Shown piece by piece: positions 25,939 through 35,562 of a stretch of DNA of 64,000 nucleotides. How positions within the stretch are numbered: position 1 is the stretch's first letter; each line of letters begins with the position of its first letter. The position numbers and the translations under genes are program-made. A model generated the notes under the pieces. It saw only the letters and a program-made list of their open reading frames with translations. It had not been told where the DNA came from and did not search any database. This DNA comes from DAIPKP01 sp964545875. GTDB lineage: Bacteria > Synergistota > Synergistia > Synergistales > Aminiphilaceae. Location of the stretch: contig CAZJHH010000010.1 of assembly GCA_964545875.1 (NCBI GenBank), positions 1-64,000 on the forward strand, read 5' to 3'.

Positions 25939-26356
25939 GAATTGTGTACCTCCTTGGATGTTTGCGAAAAATCTGTACCCCGGGGGAACAGTGGCGGTAT
26001 TGTACCGCATTTCCCGGAAAAAAAGGGGATAAAAGAACGAACGAAGAGAGATCCATATCTCCCATAAATTTTACGGCTTTTTTTCCGGAGGTTTAGGGGG
26101 GAGTTTTTCAATAAAAGAAAAGAGGATGAAAAATGTGCAAAGAATGTTGTCTTTTCAAAGATTGCTGGGATAATGAGGTCAAGCCGGAAGGAAGAGAGAT
26201 AGAGAGAGAGTACCACCCTGAAAAACCCCAAAACGGCCCGTTTCTTCCCCCAGAAAGAAGCCCTTCCCCCAAGGAAGGGCTTCTTTCCGTTCGTGCCGTT
26301 TGTGGTTTCTGCGGAGATGTTCGGGGAACAGTTTTTCTGAAAAGCCTTTGGAGTGA
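25939..26356. other. Intergenic region upstream of budA
   Basis: AT-rich at 26040-26180, where the budA promoter must lie. A plus-strand frame begins at 26133 with a Cys-rich MCKECCLFKDCW, but it reads straight through the terminator hairpin at 26252-26286, so I do not call it a gene. Confidence 0.4.
26252..26286 (-). terminator. Hairpin after the small unknown gene
   Basis: A 15-bp perfect stem (GAAAGAAGCCCTTCC and its complement) with a 5-base loop, 70 bases after the end of the leftward gene at 26357. No T-run follows on the minus strand. Confidence 0.55.
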
Positions 26357-26641
26357 TCAGGCAAAGATACGGGCCTCTTTATTGAGGTTCATGAGAACCC
26401 CCACTTCCTCATTGGTGCGCCAGAGATATTCCACGGGAAAGGTGAGGGTTTCTTCGATGTCCTGAACCGCATAATGCACGAAAAGGCGATGGGTATCGTT
26501 TTCCACGTTGATCACGTGCAGTTCCTCTTCCTGGGGAGACTCGAAATAGACCTCGGCATACATCTTGCAAAGATCTCTGCAGCGGGTTTCAAGGTTCTGC
26601 CGGAGTTGCTGATAGTCTTCGAAAGCGCATTTCTGAAACAT
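26357..26641 (-). CDS. Small conserved-looking protein of unknown function
   Basis: 94 residues, acidic, without signal peptide or membrane segment. It starts with MFQKCAFEDYQQLRQNLE and contains VNVENDTHRLFVHYAVQDIEE, which reads as a compact alpha/beta fold. I do not recognise a family. GAGGAGG lies 7 bases before the ATG and a hairpin follows the stop, so it is probably a real single-gene unit. Confidence 0.6.
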   Translation of the reverse strand: MFQKCAFEDYQQLRQNLETRCRDLCKMYAEVYFESPQEEELHVINVENDTHRLFVHYAVQDIEETLTFPVEYLWRTNEEVGVLMNLNKEARIFA

Positions 26642-26942
26642 GAAAAGTCCTCCTCGTCGCTTTTTTATGGTAAAGTGCTACCAGGGTTTTTGGATGCCTC
26701 GAAGAGCAATCTACCACAACAGAACAAGAAAGGCAAGAGGACATTTTCGCAAGAGTGTTTTACGCTCCGGAAATTTTAGGTTCCTTGGGGAGGTTTTCGG
26801 GGGCCCTTTTAGATCATGAGAAAGGCTTCCTTACAAGAATGCGCAGATTTTCTTCGTGCACCATGTTTGTATCATGTCAGGCCTTTTTCATGCCGGTATA
26901 GGGTGAGCCGGAGCCTCTCCGTGCTTTTCTCTCCCGTTTTCC
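26642..26942. other. Intergenic region between dhaM and the small unknown gene
   Basis: About 300 bases holding the promoter region of the leftward small gene (AT-rich near 26660-26720) and the 3' flank of dhaM. No hairpin, repeat or further gene stands out. Confidence 0.35.
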
Positions 26943-27374
26943 TTATGAAGGTTGGGGAGATCCGGTTGGGGCAGGAGCATCTCCTAGTTTCTTCAGAAAA
27001 TGTGCTTCCTCCGCCACCTGGCATACCCGGGAAAGAGAGGATCCCACGCTGGCCTCCACTGCGGCCATCATGGTCCCTTCGAGAATCGGGGCGTCCGCAA
27101 ACATAATTCGATCCACCCCGTTTTCAAGAAATTCCAGAGCTGTACGGGCGCTCAAAACGGCGCTTCCAAGATCCGGCAGAATGAGAACCTCCCCGGCTTC
27201 TTCGAGAAGTTCCCTGAGAGCCTGCAGAATGAGCGGTACCGACGTGCCCAGCCCACCCTCTTCGCTGCCTCCCACCCCGCGAAGGGGCACCTTTCCTCCG
27301 CACATCTGGGAGGCCATATCTGCAATTCCCTTTGCCGCGTCCTTGCTGTGAGATATCACGAGAAGTCCCGTCAT
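26943..27374 (-). CDS. dhaM: PTS-dependent dihydroxyacetone kinase, phosphotransferase subunit DhaM
   Basis: 143 residues: the EIIA-mannose-like domain that receives phosphate from HPr on the His of ISHSKDAAKG (about residue 9) and passes it to DhaL-bound ADP. The LPDLGSAVLSARTALEFL segment fits the family. Only the EIIA-like domain is present; the HPr and EI-like domains of E. coli DhaM are missing, as in the short Gram-positive form. The start is the ATG at 27374, 10 bases after the dhaL stop. Confidence 0.88.
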   Translation of the reverse strand: MTGLLVISHSKDAAKGIADMASQMCGGKVPLRGVGGSEEGGLGTSVPLILQALRELLEEAGEVLILPDLGSAVLSARTALEFLENGVDRIMFADAPILEGTMMAAVEASVGSSLSRVCQVAEEAHFLKKLGDAPAPTGSPQPS

Positions 27375-27384
27375 GATCGTGCGC

Positions 27385-28011
27385 TCACTCCGTCGCAGCA
27401 TCCCGAAAAGCCGCAAGAAGGAAATACGAGGAGGTGGCTCCGGGATCCTGATGTCCCGCGGAACGTTCTCCGAGATAGCTGGCTCTCCCTTTTTTCGCTA
27501 CCAAAGGAATGGTGTCTTCCATGCCCTTACGGGCCGCCTCCGCCGCTCCTTCGAGTCCTTTGGGAAGATCCTGTCCATTCTTCAGGGCATTGTGCAGAGC
27601 CTCCGCAGCGGGCGTAAGGGCATCCACCATGGTTTTTTCTCCCCTCCGGGCCTTGCCGAGATCACGAATGCCTTGAAGCCCCGCATCAAGAGCTTGGGAG
27701 AAGAGGGATAGGTCCATCCGGGTCTTTCCCTGGAGCGTGGCGGACATGCGCATGAAGAGGGTGCCGTAAAGGGGCCCGGAGGCTCCCCCCACGGACTGTA
27801 TCAGTCCCATGGCCACATCCTTGGAAAGGGTTCCCAAATCCGTATATTCTCCATGGCGTATCGTGGAGAGCACCTTGGAGAATCCTCGTTCCATGTTGAT
27901 GCCGTGATCCGCATCGCCGATGGCGGAATCCAATTCCGTGAGATAGTCTTTCTGGGCTGTCAGAGTCTCTGCCATATACAGCATGGCCTTCTTGAAACCA
28001 CACACATCCAT
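27385..28011 (-). CDS. dhaL: Dihydroxyacetone kinase, ADP-binding subunit DhaL
   Basis: 208 residues, all-alpha. The nucleotide-binding Asp motif GDADHGINMERGF is at about residues 31-43 and the later GGASGPLYGTLF binds ADP. It transfers phosphate from DhaM to dihydroxyacetone bound on DhaK. I choose the ATG at 28011, preceded by GAGGAG; upstream residues of the open frame do not match. Confidence 0.92.
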   Translation of the reverse strand: MDVCGFKKAMLYMAETLTAQKDYLTELDSAIGDADHGINMERGFSKVLSTIRHGEYTDLGTLSKDVAMGLIQSVGGASGPLYGTLFMRMSATLQGKTRMDLSLFSQALDAGLQGIRDLGKARRGEKTMVDALTPAAEALHNALKNGQDLPKGLEGAAEAARKGMEDTIPLVAKKGRASYLGERSAGHQDPGATSSYFLLAAFRDAATE

Positions 28012-28084
28012 GAAGGAATCGCTCCTCTCGAAAGTAAAAAAAGTTTGCAGCAATAAGAATAACGGTTTGATCGCGGAGGAATCG

Positions 28085-29089
28085 CTAAGAGAAGGTGCCG
28101 CACAAAGCGGGAACACGCACGGGAGCGTCCCAGAGATCCAGAAGCTCCTGATCCATCTTGAGAAGCGTTATAGAGCATCCCTGCATTTCCAGGCTCGTAA
28201 TATAGTTACCCACCAGGCTCCTTGCTATGGCAATTTTCCGGGTATCGAGAAAGAGCTTCAGTTCGCTGAACACCAGAAAAAGCTCCAGCAGGGGAGTTCC
28301 TCCCATGCCGTTCACGAAGGCCAGTACCCGATCCCCTTCGGCAAAGGGAAGATCCTCCGTCAAGGCGGTTCCCATGAGCTCTACGATTTCCTTGGCAGGT
28401 TTCATGGTCATGCGTTTTCGTCCGGGTTCTCCGTGAATGCCGATGCCGAGTTCCATCTCATGGTTTCCAAGTTCGAAGGTAGGCTTTCCCGCAGCGGGCA
28501 CCGTGCAGGATGTAAGGGCCATGCCCATGGATCGAACCCGGGCATTTACCCTTTCTGCCAGGTCTTTGAGTTCTTCGAGAGAAGCTCCCTGCTCTGCACG
28601 GGCGCCCACGATTTTCTCCACCAGTACCGTTCCGGCCACCCCACGGCGCCCTGCAGTATAGAGAGAATCCTGTACAGCCATGTCGTCGTTGACCACCACC
28701 TGCTCCACGGAGATTCCTTCGGCCCTGAGCATATCCGCGGCCATTTGGAAGTTCATCACATCCCCGGTGTAGTTTTTGACGAGAAAGAGCACGCCCCTGC
28801 CCCCATGTACCGCCTTGGCAGCTTGGTACATCTGATTCGGAGTGGGGGATGTGAAAACCTCTCCGGGGCATGCCGCATCAAGCATTCCCTTGCCGACGTA
28901 CCCTCCGTGAAGGGGTTCATGACCACTGCCTCCCCCCGATAGAAGGGCTACTTTGTTATGCACCGGAGCATCCTTCCGCAAGATTGCCCGGACGTCAGGA
29001 TGCAGTTTGATGAGATCGGGAAAAGCTGCTGCCATTCCAGCAAGAGATTCCTCTACGATATTCTCGGGCAGATTCATCAATTTTTTCAT
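28085..29089 (-). CDS. dhaK: Dihydroxyacetone kinase, substrate-binding subunit DhaK
   Basis: 334 residues. Dihydroxyacetone is bound covalently by the His in GIGIHGEPG (about residue 221); the LLSGGGSGHEPLHGGYVG and FLVKNYTGDVMNF blocks are standard. AAGGAGG precedes the ATG. With dhaL and dhaM it feeds dihydroxyacetone, for example from glycerol oxidation, into glycolysis at the cost of PEP. No glycerol dehydrogenase or DhaR-type regulator is next to it. Confidence 0.94.
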   Translation of the reverse strand: MKKLMNLPENIVEESLAGMAAAFPDLIKLHPDVRAILRKDAPVHNKVALLSGGGSGHEPLHGGYVGKGMLDAACPGEVFTSPTPNQMYQAAKAVHGGRGVLFLVKNYTGDVMNFQMAADMLRAEGISVEQVVVNDDMAVQDSLYTAGRRGVAGTVLVEKIVGARAEQGASLEELKDLAERVNARVRSMGMALTSCTVPAAGKPTFELGNHEMELGIGIHGEPGRKRMTMKPAKEIVELMGTALTEDLPFAEGDRVLAFVNGMGGTPLLELFLVFSELKLFLDTRKIAIARSLVGNYITSLEMQGCSITLLKMDQELLDLWDAPVRVPALCGTFS

Positions 29090-29272
29090 GTTCGTACCTC
29101 CTTAACAGTATGTTCCGCAGGTTGCATGAAAACTCCCCCGTATTTTCGCAAAGCCGTGGCAAGAATCGTGATGTTCTGCGCCATGGCGTGGCGTAGTTTG
29201 CCATTCCGGCAATACCTTACACCCTGTTTGGTCCGGAGGCCAGAGAGATTCTCCGGGGTGTTTCCAAAATGC

Positions 29273-29302
29273 GGAAGGGCGGCTCGCGGGAGCCGCCCTT
29301 CC
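29273..29302 (-). terminator. Terminator after ilvB
   Basis: A 12-bp GC-rich stem (GGAAGGGCGGCT and complement) with loop CGCGGG, 60 bases after the ilvB stop; it ends the branched-chain operon before dhaK. Confidence 0.75.
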
Positions 29303-29362
29303 TTACCTTGGGAGATTGGAACGTGCCGAATGGCTCGGCACCCAGCACGGGTACTGGCGATG

Positions 29363-31039
29363 CTAAAAGGGATAAAAGAGGAAGTTTTTGAGATTGCCTC
29401 CTGCGGGAACCATGGGATAGACGTTGTCCTCGGGAGAAGTCATACACTCCACCAGGGAAGGGCCTTGGCAGGAGAACGCTTCCGCAAGAGCTTTCCGCAG
29501 CTCCTCCTGATTGGCGGCCCTCCAGGCCTGGAGGCCAAAGCCCCGGGCCACCTGGGTAAAGGAGCAGGATGGGCTTTCACAGGTTCCGGAGAATCGCTGC
29601 TGAAAGAAGAGATCCTGCCACTGGCGCACCATGCCGAGGCTTCCGTTGTTGCAAAGTACCACGGTGATGGGAAGGTCGTAGCGCCGGCACGTTTCGAGCT
29701 CCTGGATGTTCATGAGAAAGCTGCCGTCTCCGGCGATGCAGGCGATACGTTCCCCGGGACGGGCAAAAGCGGCTCCCATGGCGGCGGGAAGGCCGAAGCC
29801 CATGGTGCCGAGCCCTCCAGAGGTGAGATACGTGCGGCTGCGGTTCACTTTGTAGTGCAGGGCCGCCCACATTTGGTGCTGTCCCACATCGGTGGTGAGA
29901 ATTCCCGCATCCCCCTGGATTGTTCGAACTTCCCGGAGTATTCCCGGAACGCTCAGGGAGTCGGGAGGATTTTCCTCCCGAAGAGGGTAGGTTTGACGCC
30001 ACTCCTGGATTTTTTCGAGCCAGGAATTCCGGTTTTTCTGAGGCGGAAGTTTTTCCAGAATCCGGGAAAGCACCGCTTTGACGTCTCCCAAAATGGGAAA
30101 GGGACTGAAGATGTTCTTGCCCAGCTCCGCCTCGTCCAGATCCACGTGAATGATCGTGGCTTTCGGGGCATAGGTTTGTCGGCCTCCGGTACTCCGGTCG
30201 CTGAACCGGGTTCCCAGGGCGAGGATGACGTCCGCTCCGGATACCGCCAGGTTTGCCTGGGGAGTGCCATGCATGCCCACCATTCCCAGGGAGAGAGGAT
30301 GTTCCTCCGGAAAGGCTCCCTTTCCCATGAGGGTGCTGACCACGGGAATAGCACACCGTTCCGCAAGCTGGAGCAGCTCCTTTTCCGCTCTCGATATAAT
30401 GCAGCCTCCTCCGGCGATAATCACCGGATTCGACGAGGCACTTAAAAGGGCGGTGCTTCTTTCCAGGTGGGTAAAATCCTTTCGATTTTCCGGGTGATAT
30501 CCCGGAAAGTGCACTTCCGGAGGATAGTCGAAGGATCCCCGTTCTTTCTGTACGCTGGAAGGCACGTCCACCAGCACGGGCCCGGGCCTTCCGGAAGAGG
30601 CGATCAAAAAGGCCCCCCGAAGGGCGTGGGGCAGTTCTTCGATGGTGCGCACCAGAAAGCTGTGTTTCACCAGGGGGAGGGAGGAACCGTAGATGTCCGC
30701 CTCCTGAAAGGCATCGGTGCCGATGGCGGAGGCCACCACCTGGCCGGTGACCACCACCAGGGGTACCGAATCCATGTGAGCGTTGGCGAGGCCCGTAACG
30801 ATATTGGTGGCTCCCGGTCCCGAGGTGGCTATGCAGACGCCCGGTTTTCCCGAAACCCGGGCGTATCCGTCCGCGGCATGGCATGCGGCCTGTTCGTGCC
30901 GTGTGAGTATGGTGTGAAAAGGAGCATCGTAGAGAGCGTCATAGAGAGGAATGACAGATCCTCCGGGAATGCCGAAAACATGCTCTACTCCTTCTTTTTG
31001 AAAAGCCTGGATAATCATTTCCGCTCCCGAGAGGGTCAT
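29363..31039 (-). CDS. ilvB: Acetolactate synthase large (catalytic) subunit
   Basis: 558 residues, ThDP-dependent. The catalytic Glu49 lies in TRHEQAACHAADGYARV, the ThDP/Mg motif is GDGSFLMNIQELETCRRYDLPITVVLCNN, and the FAD region is in the middle domain. It condenses two pyruvates (or pyruvate with 2-oxobutyrate) at the head of valine/leucine/isoleucine synthesis. Unusually it is the last gene of the operon, while its regulatory partner ilvN is the first, about 6 kb upstream. It follows leuB by 20 bases. Confidence 0.94.
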   Translation of the reverse strand: MTLSGAEMIIQAFQKEGVEHVFGIPGGSVIPLYDALYDAPFHTILTRHEQAACHAADGYARVSGKPGVCIATSGPGATNIVTGLANAHMDSVPLVVVTGQVVASAIGTDAFQEADIYGSSLPLVKHSFLVRTIEELPHALRGAFLIASSGRPGPVLVDVPSSVQKERGSFDYPPEVHFPGYHPENRKDFTHLERSTALLSASSNPVIIAGGGCIISRAEKELLQLAERCAIPVVSTLMGKGAFPEEHPLSLGMVGMHGTPQANLAVSGADVILALGTRFSDRSTGGRQTYAPKATIIHVDLDEAELGKNIFSPFPILGDVKAVLSRILEKLPPQKNRNSWLEKIQEWRQTYPLREENPPDSLSVPGILREVRTIQGDAGILTTDVGQHQMWAALHYKVNRSRTYLTSGGLGTMGFGLPAAMGAAFARPGERIACIAGDGSFLMNIQELETCRRYDLPITVVLCNNGSLGMVRQWQDLFFQQRFSGTCESPSCSFTQVARGFGLQAWRAANQEELRKALAEAFSCQGPSLVECMTSPEDNVYPMVPAGGNLKNFLFYPF

Positions 31040-31059
31040 GAGGAACTCCTTTCTTTAAG

Positions 31060-32196
31060 CTAGGCTCCTGCCAGAAGATTCGCGATGCGGTCTCCTACGG
31101 TTTCCGTAGAGGCCCGGCCTCCCATTTCCACGGGAAGATCCTGGGGAGAAGCGGTTTCGAGATAGGCTGTCACGGCGTTTTCCACTTCCCGGGCTTCGGA
31201 AGAAAGTCCGAGATGTTCCAAAAGGAGAGCCCCTGAGAGGATGGCCGCCACGGGGCTTGCCTTGCCGGTTCCCGCAATGTCCGGGGCAGATCCGTGCACA
31301 GGTTCGAACATGGAGAGTCCGTCCCCTATATTGGCTCCCGCCGCGATGCCCAAACCTCCCGCAATGGCTCCCAGAAGATCGCTGACGATATCCCCGAACA
31401 TGTTGGGGGTGAGAATGACTCCGTACTTCTGGGGAGCCCGCACCAGGTGATAGCAGAGGGCGTCCACATTGGCGATGGAGAGATCCATGGCCTGACGCCG
31501 GGCCTCGTCTTTGGCGATCTCCTCCCAGAATCCGTAGATCTGGGGAAGAGCGTTGGATTTCGAAGCCAGGGTAACGGTTTTTTCTCCCCGTTTTTGAGCG
31601 GCTTTGCAGGCCCAGGCGGTAACCCGCCGGATGCCGGGCTCCGTGGCGATACCCAACTGGATAGCTCCCCGGATATCCTTGTCGAAGGCGGCGGAGCAGT
31701 TCCCGGTCATGGTATAGAGTCCCCGGGAGGTGGCAAGATCGCAGGAAAGCTCCTTTTGTCCCACCGCTCCGATGCCCATATAGAAATCCTCGGTGTTTTC
31801 CCGCACCACGAGAATGTCGATGCTCTCCCCCTCGGGGAGTTTTACCGGCAGAGGCGTGCGGGCAAAGCTCTTGGCCGGGCGAAGGTTGATGTACTGATCC
31901 AGCTCGAACCGCAGGGTGAGAAGGATGCCCCTTTCGATGGTGCCCGGTTTGACCCGGGGATCTCCGATGGCTCCGAGAAGAAGGGCGTCATGTTTTTTCA
32001 TTCCTTCCAGCATGGAGGGGGTGAGAATGTCCCCGGTGGCCAGATAGTGATTCACCGAGCAGGGAAATTCCTCCCATTCAAGAGAGTAGCCGAAACGTTG
32101 TTTTCCCGCTTCGAGAACCTTCCGGGTTTCCCGGATGACCTCGGGGCCGATGCCGTCCCCGGGAATGGTGGCGATGCTGTAGTGTTTGTTCGTCAT
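31060..32196 (-). CDS. leuB: 3-Isopropylmalate dehydrogenase
   Basis: 378 residues of the isocitrate/isopropylmalate dehydrogenase family. It has IPGDGIGPEVI at the N-terminus and NMFGDIVSDLLGAIAGGLGIAAGANIG with the metal-binding Asp residues, then the NAD region FEPVHGSAPDIAGTGKASP. It is somewhat longer than typical LeuB (about 360), and the LRPAKSF context leaves room for a related substrate, but its place with leuA, leuC and leuD makes leucine synthesis the natural role. The ATG overlaps the leuD stop as ATGA. Confidence 0.9.
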   Translation of the reverse strand: MTNKHYSIATIPGDGIGPEVIRETRKVLEAGKQRFGYSLEWEEFPCSVNHYLATGDILTPSMLEGMKKHDALLLGAIGDPRVKPGTIERGILLTLRFELDQYINLRPAKSFARTPLPVKLPEGESIDILVVRENTEDFYMGIGAVGQKELSCDLATSRGLYTMTGNCSAAFDKDIRGAIQLGIATEPGIRRVTAWACKAAQKRGEKTVTLASKSNALPQIYGFWEEIAKDEARRQAMDLSIANVDALCYHLVRAPQKYGVILTPNMFGDIVSDLLGAIAGGLGIAAGANIGDGLSMFEPVHGSAPDIAGTGKASPVAAILSGALLLEHLGLSSEAREVENAVTAYLETASPQDLPVEMGGRASTETVGDRIANLLAGA

Positions 32197-32699
32197 TGTC
32201 CGGGCTCCTTCAACTGTTTCCGTACGTAGGGAATCAGGCCTCCCAGGCCGATGAGTTCCGAAAGAAAGGGCGGAAACGCCGCCGCCTGATACGAGGTTTT
32301 CCGGGTGAGATTGGAGATGACTCCCTTTTCCGTGTCGATGGAAAGAAGATCCCCCGAGTGGGCTTCCTCCACCGCGTTTTCGCATTCCAGAATGGGAAGG
32401 CCCACGTTGATGGCGTTCCGAAAGAAGATCCGGGCATAGGATTTGGCGATCACGCCGCCGCATCCGGCTCCCTTGATGGCCAGGGGTGCGTGTTCCCGGG
32501 AGGATCCGCAGCCGAAGTTCTCTCCTCCCACGATGATATCCCCGGGAGATACCGAGGAGGCGAAGGAGGCATCCAGATCCTCCATGCAATGTTTGCCGAG
32601 TTCTTCGGGATCTCCCGTGACGAGATACCGGGCGGGAATGATCACGTCCGTGTCAACATCGTCCCCGTATTTCCAGACTTTTCCCTGAATAATGGACAT
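32193..32699 (-). CDS. leuD: 3-Isopropylmalate dehydratase small subunit
   Basis: 168 residues, the swivel domain of isopropylmalate isomerase. It has DVDTDVIIPARYL and NFGCGSSREHAP, the typical signatures of the short prokaryotic form. AAGGAGGG precedes the ATG. Works with LeuC. Confidence 0.94.
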   Translation of the reverse strand: MSIIQGKVWKYGDDVDTDVIIPARYLVTGDPEELGKHCMEDLDASFASSVSPGDIIVGGENFGCGSSREHAPLAIKGAGCGGVIAKSYARIFFRNAINVGLPILECENAVEEAHSGDLLSIDTEKGVISNLTRKTSYQAAAFPPFLSELIGLGGLIPYVRKQLKEPGQ

Positions 32700-32714
32700 G
32701 GAAGGCCCTCCTTT

Positions 32715-33983
32715 CTAGGCGTTTTCCCCGAGATGATCCCGGGGATCCGTGACATGCCCGGTGAGGGCGCTCGCTGCAGCGGTGAGAGGGCTGGCGAGAA
32801 CCACCTCGCTTTTGGGAGATCCCATGCGCCCCACGAAGTTCCGGTTGCTCGTGGCCACGCAGCGCTCCCCCGAGGCGAGGATTCCCAGATGGCCTCCCAG
32901 GCAGGGACCGCATGAGGGGGTGCATACCACGGCCCCCGCCTCGATAAAGGTGGCGATGTATCCCCGTTCCAGGGCCTGGCTATAAACTTCGTAGGAGGCG
33001 GGAATTACGATGCAGCGCACTCCCGAAGCCACTTTTTTGCCCTTCATGATTCGTGCGGCTCCTTCGAGATCCCGGATTCTTCCGTTGGTGCAGGATCCGA
33101 TGAAGACCTGGTGTATTTCCAGATGCGACGCTTCCCGGGCGGTGCAGACATTTCCCGGAGAGGGGTGGAGTGCCACCAAAGGTTCCAGGGAATCCACCCG
33201 GATTACCTCTTCCCGGGCGTACCGGGCTCCCCAGTCGGGATATCGGGGGGTAAAGGAACGCTGCGCCCTCCGATTGGCGTAGTTCAAAGCCTGTTCGTCC
33301 GGTACGAAGAGCCCCGTTTTGGCTCCTCCTTCGATGGCCATGTTGGCCATGGTGAACCGGTCGTCCAGGGGGAGATCCTCCAGAGCGTCCCCGTCGAACT
33401 CTATGGCCATGTATCGGGCTCCTTGAACGCCGATCTTGCCGAGAAGGGCAAGAATCATGTCCTTTCCGGTGAGAAAGGCTGGAGGGGGGCCGGTAAATTC
33501 CGCCCGAAGCGTAGGAGGTACCCGGAGCCAGGATTCTCCCAGGGCCCATGCGGCGGCAAGATCCGTGCTTCCCACCCCCGTGGCGAGGGCTCCCAGGGCG
33601 CCGCCGGTGCAGGTGTGGCTGTCCGCTCCGAGAACGATGTCTCCCGGAAGGATATATCCCTGCTCGGGAAGAAAGGCATGTTCCACCCCCACCCGGCCTA
33701 CTTCCCAGTAGAGCATCCCCTGTTCCTGGGCGAACTCCCGGGAGGCTTTCGCCTGCTCCGCCGCGGCGATATCCTTCTGGGGGGTGAAATGGTCCGGCAG
33801 CACCGCACAGCGCTGGGGATCGAAAACCTTCCGGGCTCCCATGCTGCGGAAAGAGGTTACCGCCGGAGGGGTGGTGATGTCGTTGGCGAAAGCGAAATCC
33901 ACGGAAACCTTGCAGATTTCCCCCACCCGGACGGGATCCTTGGTGTGAGAGGCGATGATGGCTTCTACCAGGGTCTTAGGCAT
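32715..33983 (-). CDS. leuC: 3-Isopropylmalate dehydratase large subunit
   Basis: 422 residues, the catalytic Fe-S subunit of isopropylmalate isomerase. The [4Fe-4S] cluster ligands are in FIGSCTNGR and in CTPSCGPCLGGH; GADSHTCTGGALGALATGVGSTD is the aconitase-family signature. The length is that of the archaeal/HACN-like short LeuC. The start at 33983 overlaps the leuA stop by a few bases; residues encoded further upstream in the frame do not match. Confidence 0.94.
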   Translation of the reverse strand: MPKTLVEAIIASHTKDPVRVGEICKVSVDFAFANDITTPPAVTSFRSMGARKVFDPQRCAVLPDHFTPQKDIAAAEQAKASREFAQEQGMLYWEVGRVGVEHAFLPEQGYILPGDIVLGADSHTCTGGALGALATGVGSTDLAAAWALGESWLRVPPTLRAEFTGPPPAFLTGKDMILALLGKIGVQGARYMAIEFDGDALEDLPLDDRFTMANMAIEGGAKTGLFVPDEQALNYANRRAQRSFTPRYPDWGARYAREEVIRVDSLEPLVALHPSPGNVCTAREASHLEIHQVFIGSCTNGRIRDLEGAARIMKGKKVASGVRCIVIPASYEVYSQALERGYIATFIEAGAVVCTPSCGPCLGGHLGILASGERCVATSNRNFVGRMGSPKSEVVLASPLTAAASALTGHVTDPRDHLGENA

Positions 33984-35520
33984 GACCGTTATGTCCTTTG
34001 CGTACCGCGTCGAACTGGAAGAGCCGGTTGATGGCATTTACGTAGGCCTTGGCGCTGGCGGCCACCACATCGGTGCTCACTCCTCGTCCCGGAGCTTCGA
34101 GTTCTCCCATGCGGAGCCGTATCCGGGCTTCTCCCATGGCGTCGGATTTTTCGCTCACCGCCTTGATATCGTAGGAAAGCAGTTCCGGGTTCAGCCCCGT
34201 AATCCGACGGATGGCGGCATAGGTGGCATCCACCGGACCATTCCCCGGGGCGGCATCTTTCTTTTCTTCCCTGCCGTCCGAAAGAGTGACCGTTGCGGTG
34301 GCCTGTCCCATAGTCATCTGTACCGCCAGATCCGTCAGGGTATAGCGACGCTCTGGCATGATGGCGAGGATGTCGTCCACGATAAGAGCTTCGAGGTCGC
34401 CGTCCGTAACGATTTCCTTACGGTCGCAGAGATCCTTGAAGATGGCGAAACCATGAGCGATCTCTTCTTTATTTAGATTGAAGCCCAGGGAGGAGATTCG
34501 ATCCTGGAAGGCATGTTTTCCCGAATGTTTTCCCATAACCAGTTTCGTTCCCGAGGCGCCCACATCCTCGGGACGCATGATCTCGTAGGTCTCCTTGTTG
34601 CAGAGAACTCCGTGCTGATGAATTCCCGCCTCGTGGGCGAAGGCGTTTGCTCCTACGATGGCCTTGTTCGGGGGAACCGAGAACCCCGTAAGTCTCGATA
34701 CGAGAGAGCTGAGCCCGCAGAGCTTCGTGGCATCTATCCGGGAATCCACTCCGTAGTGCTGGGATCGCGTGCGAAGGCCCATGACGGACTCCTCCAGAGC
34801 GGCATTTCCCGCCCGTTCTCCCAGGCCGTTCACCGCACATTCGATCTGCCGCACTCCGGCGCGTACCGCTTCCAGGGAGTTCGCCGTGGCGAGCCCAAGG
34901 TCGTTATGGCAATGGCAGGACCAGATGACCCGGTCTCCCAGATCCGCGAGTTCGATGATGCGCTTTACGAAGGAGCCGAAGCGATCCGGCACGGAATATC
35001 CCACAGTATCGGGAATGTTCAGGGTGGTGGCTCCGTTCTCCGCAGCGAGGCGAAAGACCTCCGCGAGGAATTCCGGATCTGATCGGCTGGCATCCTCGGC
35101 GGAGAATTCCACGTCCTCCACCATGCTCCGGGCCTGGGACACTCCCCGGCGAACCTCTTCGAGCACTTCCTGCCGGGTCATCTTGAGCTTGTACTGGAGG
35201 TGGATGTCGCTGGTGGCGATAAAGGTATGGATGCGGGGTTTCGCCGCATCCCGCACGGCTTCCCACGCGGCTTCCAGATCTTCCTTTCTGGTCCGGGCAA
35301 GCCCCGTGATGACGGGGCCTTCCACTTCCCGGGCGATGCGGCGCACCGCATCGAGGTCTCCCGGAGAAGCTGCGGGGAATCCCGCTTCGATGACGTCAAC
35401 TTTGGCTCGGGCAAGCTGGTGGGCGATCTGTATCTTTTCAGCGGTGTTCAAGTTTACACCGGCGGATTGCTCTCCATCCCGAAGGGTGGTATCGAAAATA
35501 CGTACAAAATCCTCGGCCAT
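33976..35520 (-). CDS. leuA: 2-Isopropylmalate synthase
   Basis: 514 residues. The catalytic barrel opens with FDTTLRDGEQSAGVN and includes CHCHNDLGLATANSLEAVRAG and ECAVNGLGERAGNAALEE; the C-terminal 110 residues form the leucine-binding regulatory domain. It condenses 2-oxoisovalerate with acetyl-CoA. The ATG at 35520 has AAGGAG 9 bases upstream; a TTG at 35529 is less likely. Confidence 0.95.
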   Translation of the reverse strand: MAEDFVRIFDTTLRDGEQSAGVNLNTAEKIQIAHQLARAKVDVIEAGFPAASPGDLDAVRRIAREVEGPVITGLARTRKEDLEAAWEAVRDAAKPRIHTFIATSDIHLQYKLKMTRQEVLEEVRRGVSQARSMVEDVEFSAEDASRSDPEFLAEVFRLAAENGATTLNIPDTVGYSVPDRFGSFVKRIIELADLGDRVIWSCHCHNDLGLATANSLEAVRAGVRQIECAVNGLGERAGNAALEESVMGLRTRSQHYGVDSRIDATKLCGLSSLVSRLTGFSVPPNKAIVGANAFAHEAGIHQHGVLCNKETYEIMRPEDVGASGTKLVMGKHSGKHAFQDRISSLGFNLNKEEIAHGFAIFKDLCDRKEIVTDGDLEALIVDDILAIMPERRYTLTDLAVQMTMGQATATVTLSDGREEKKDAAPGNGPVDATYAAIRRITGLNPELLSYDIKAVSEKSDAMGEARIRLRMGELEAPGRGVSTDVVAASAKAYVNAINRLFQFDAVRKGHNGHA

Positions 35521-35562
35521 ATCTTCCAACTCCTTACATTTCCGAAAAGGCCCATGAAAGGG

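Noticed and set aside
26133..26465. Cys-rich small frame starting MCKECCLFKDCW
   Set aside because: It reads through a terminator-like hairpin and into the antisense of another gene; only the first 14 residues look peptide-like. A very short peptide cannot be excluded.
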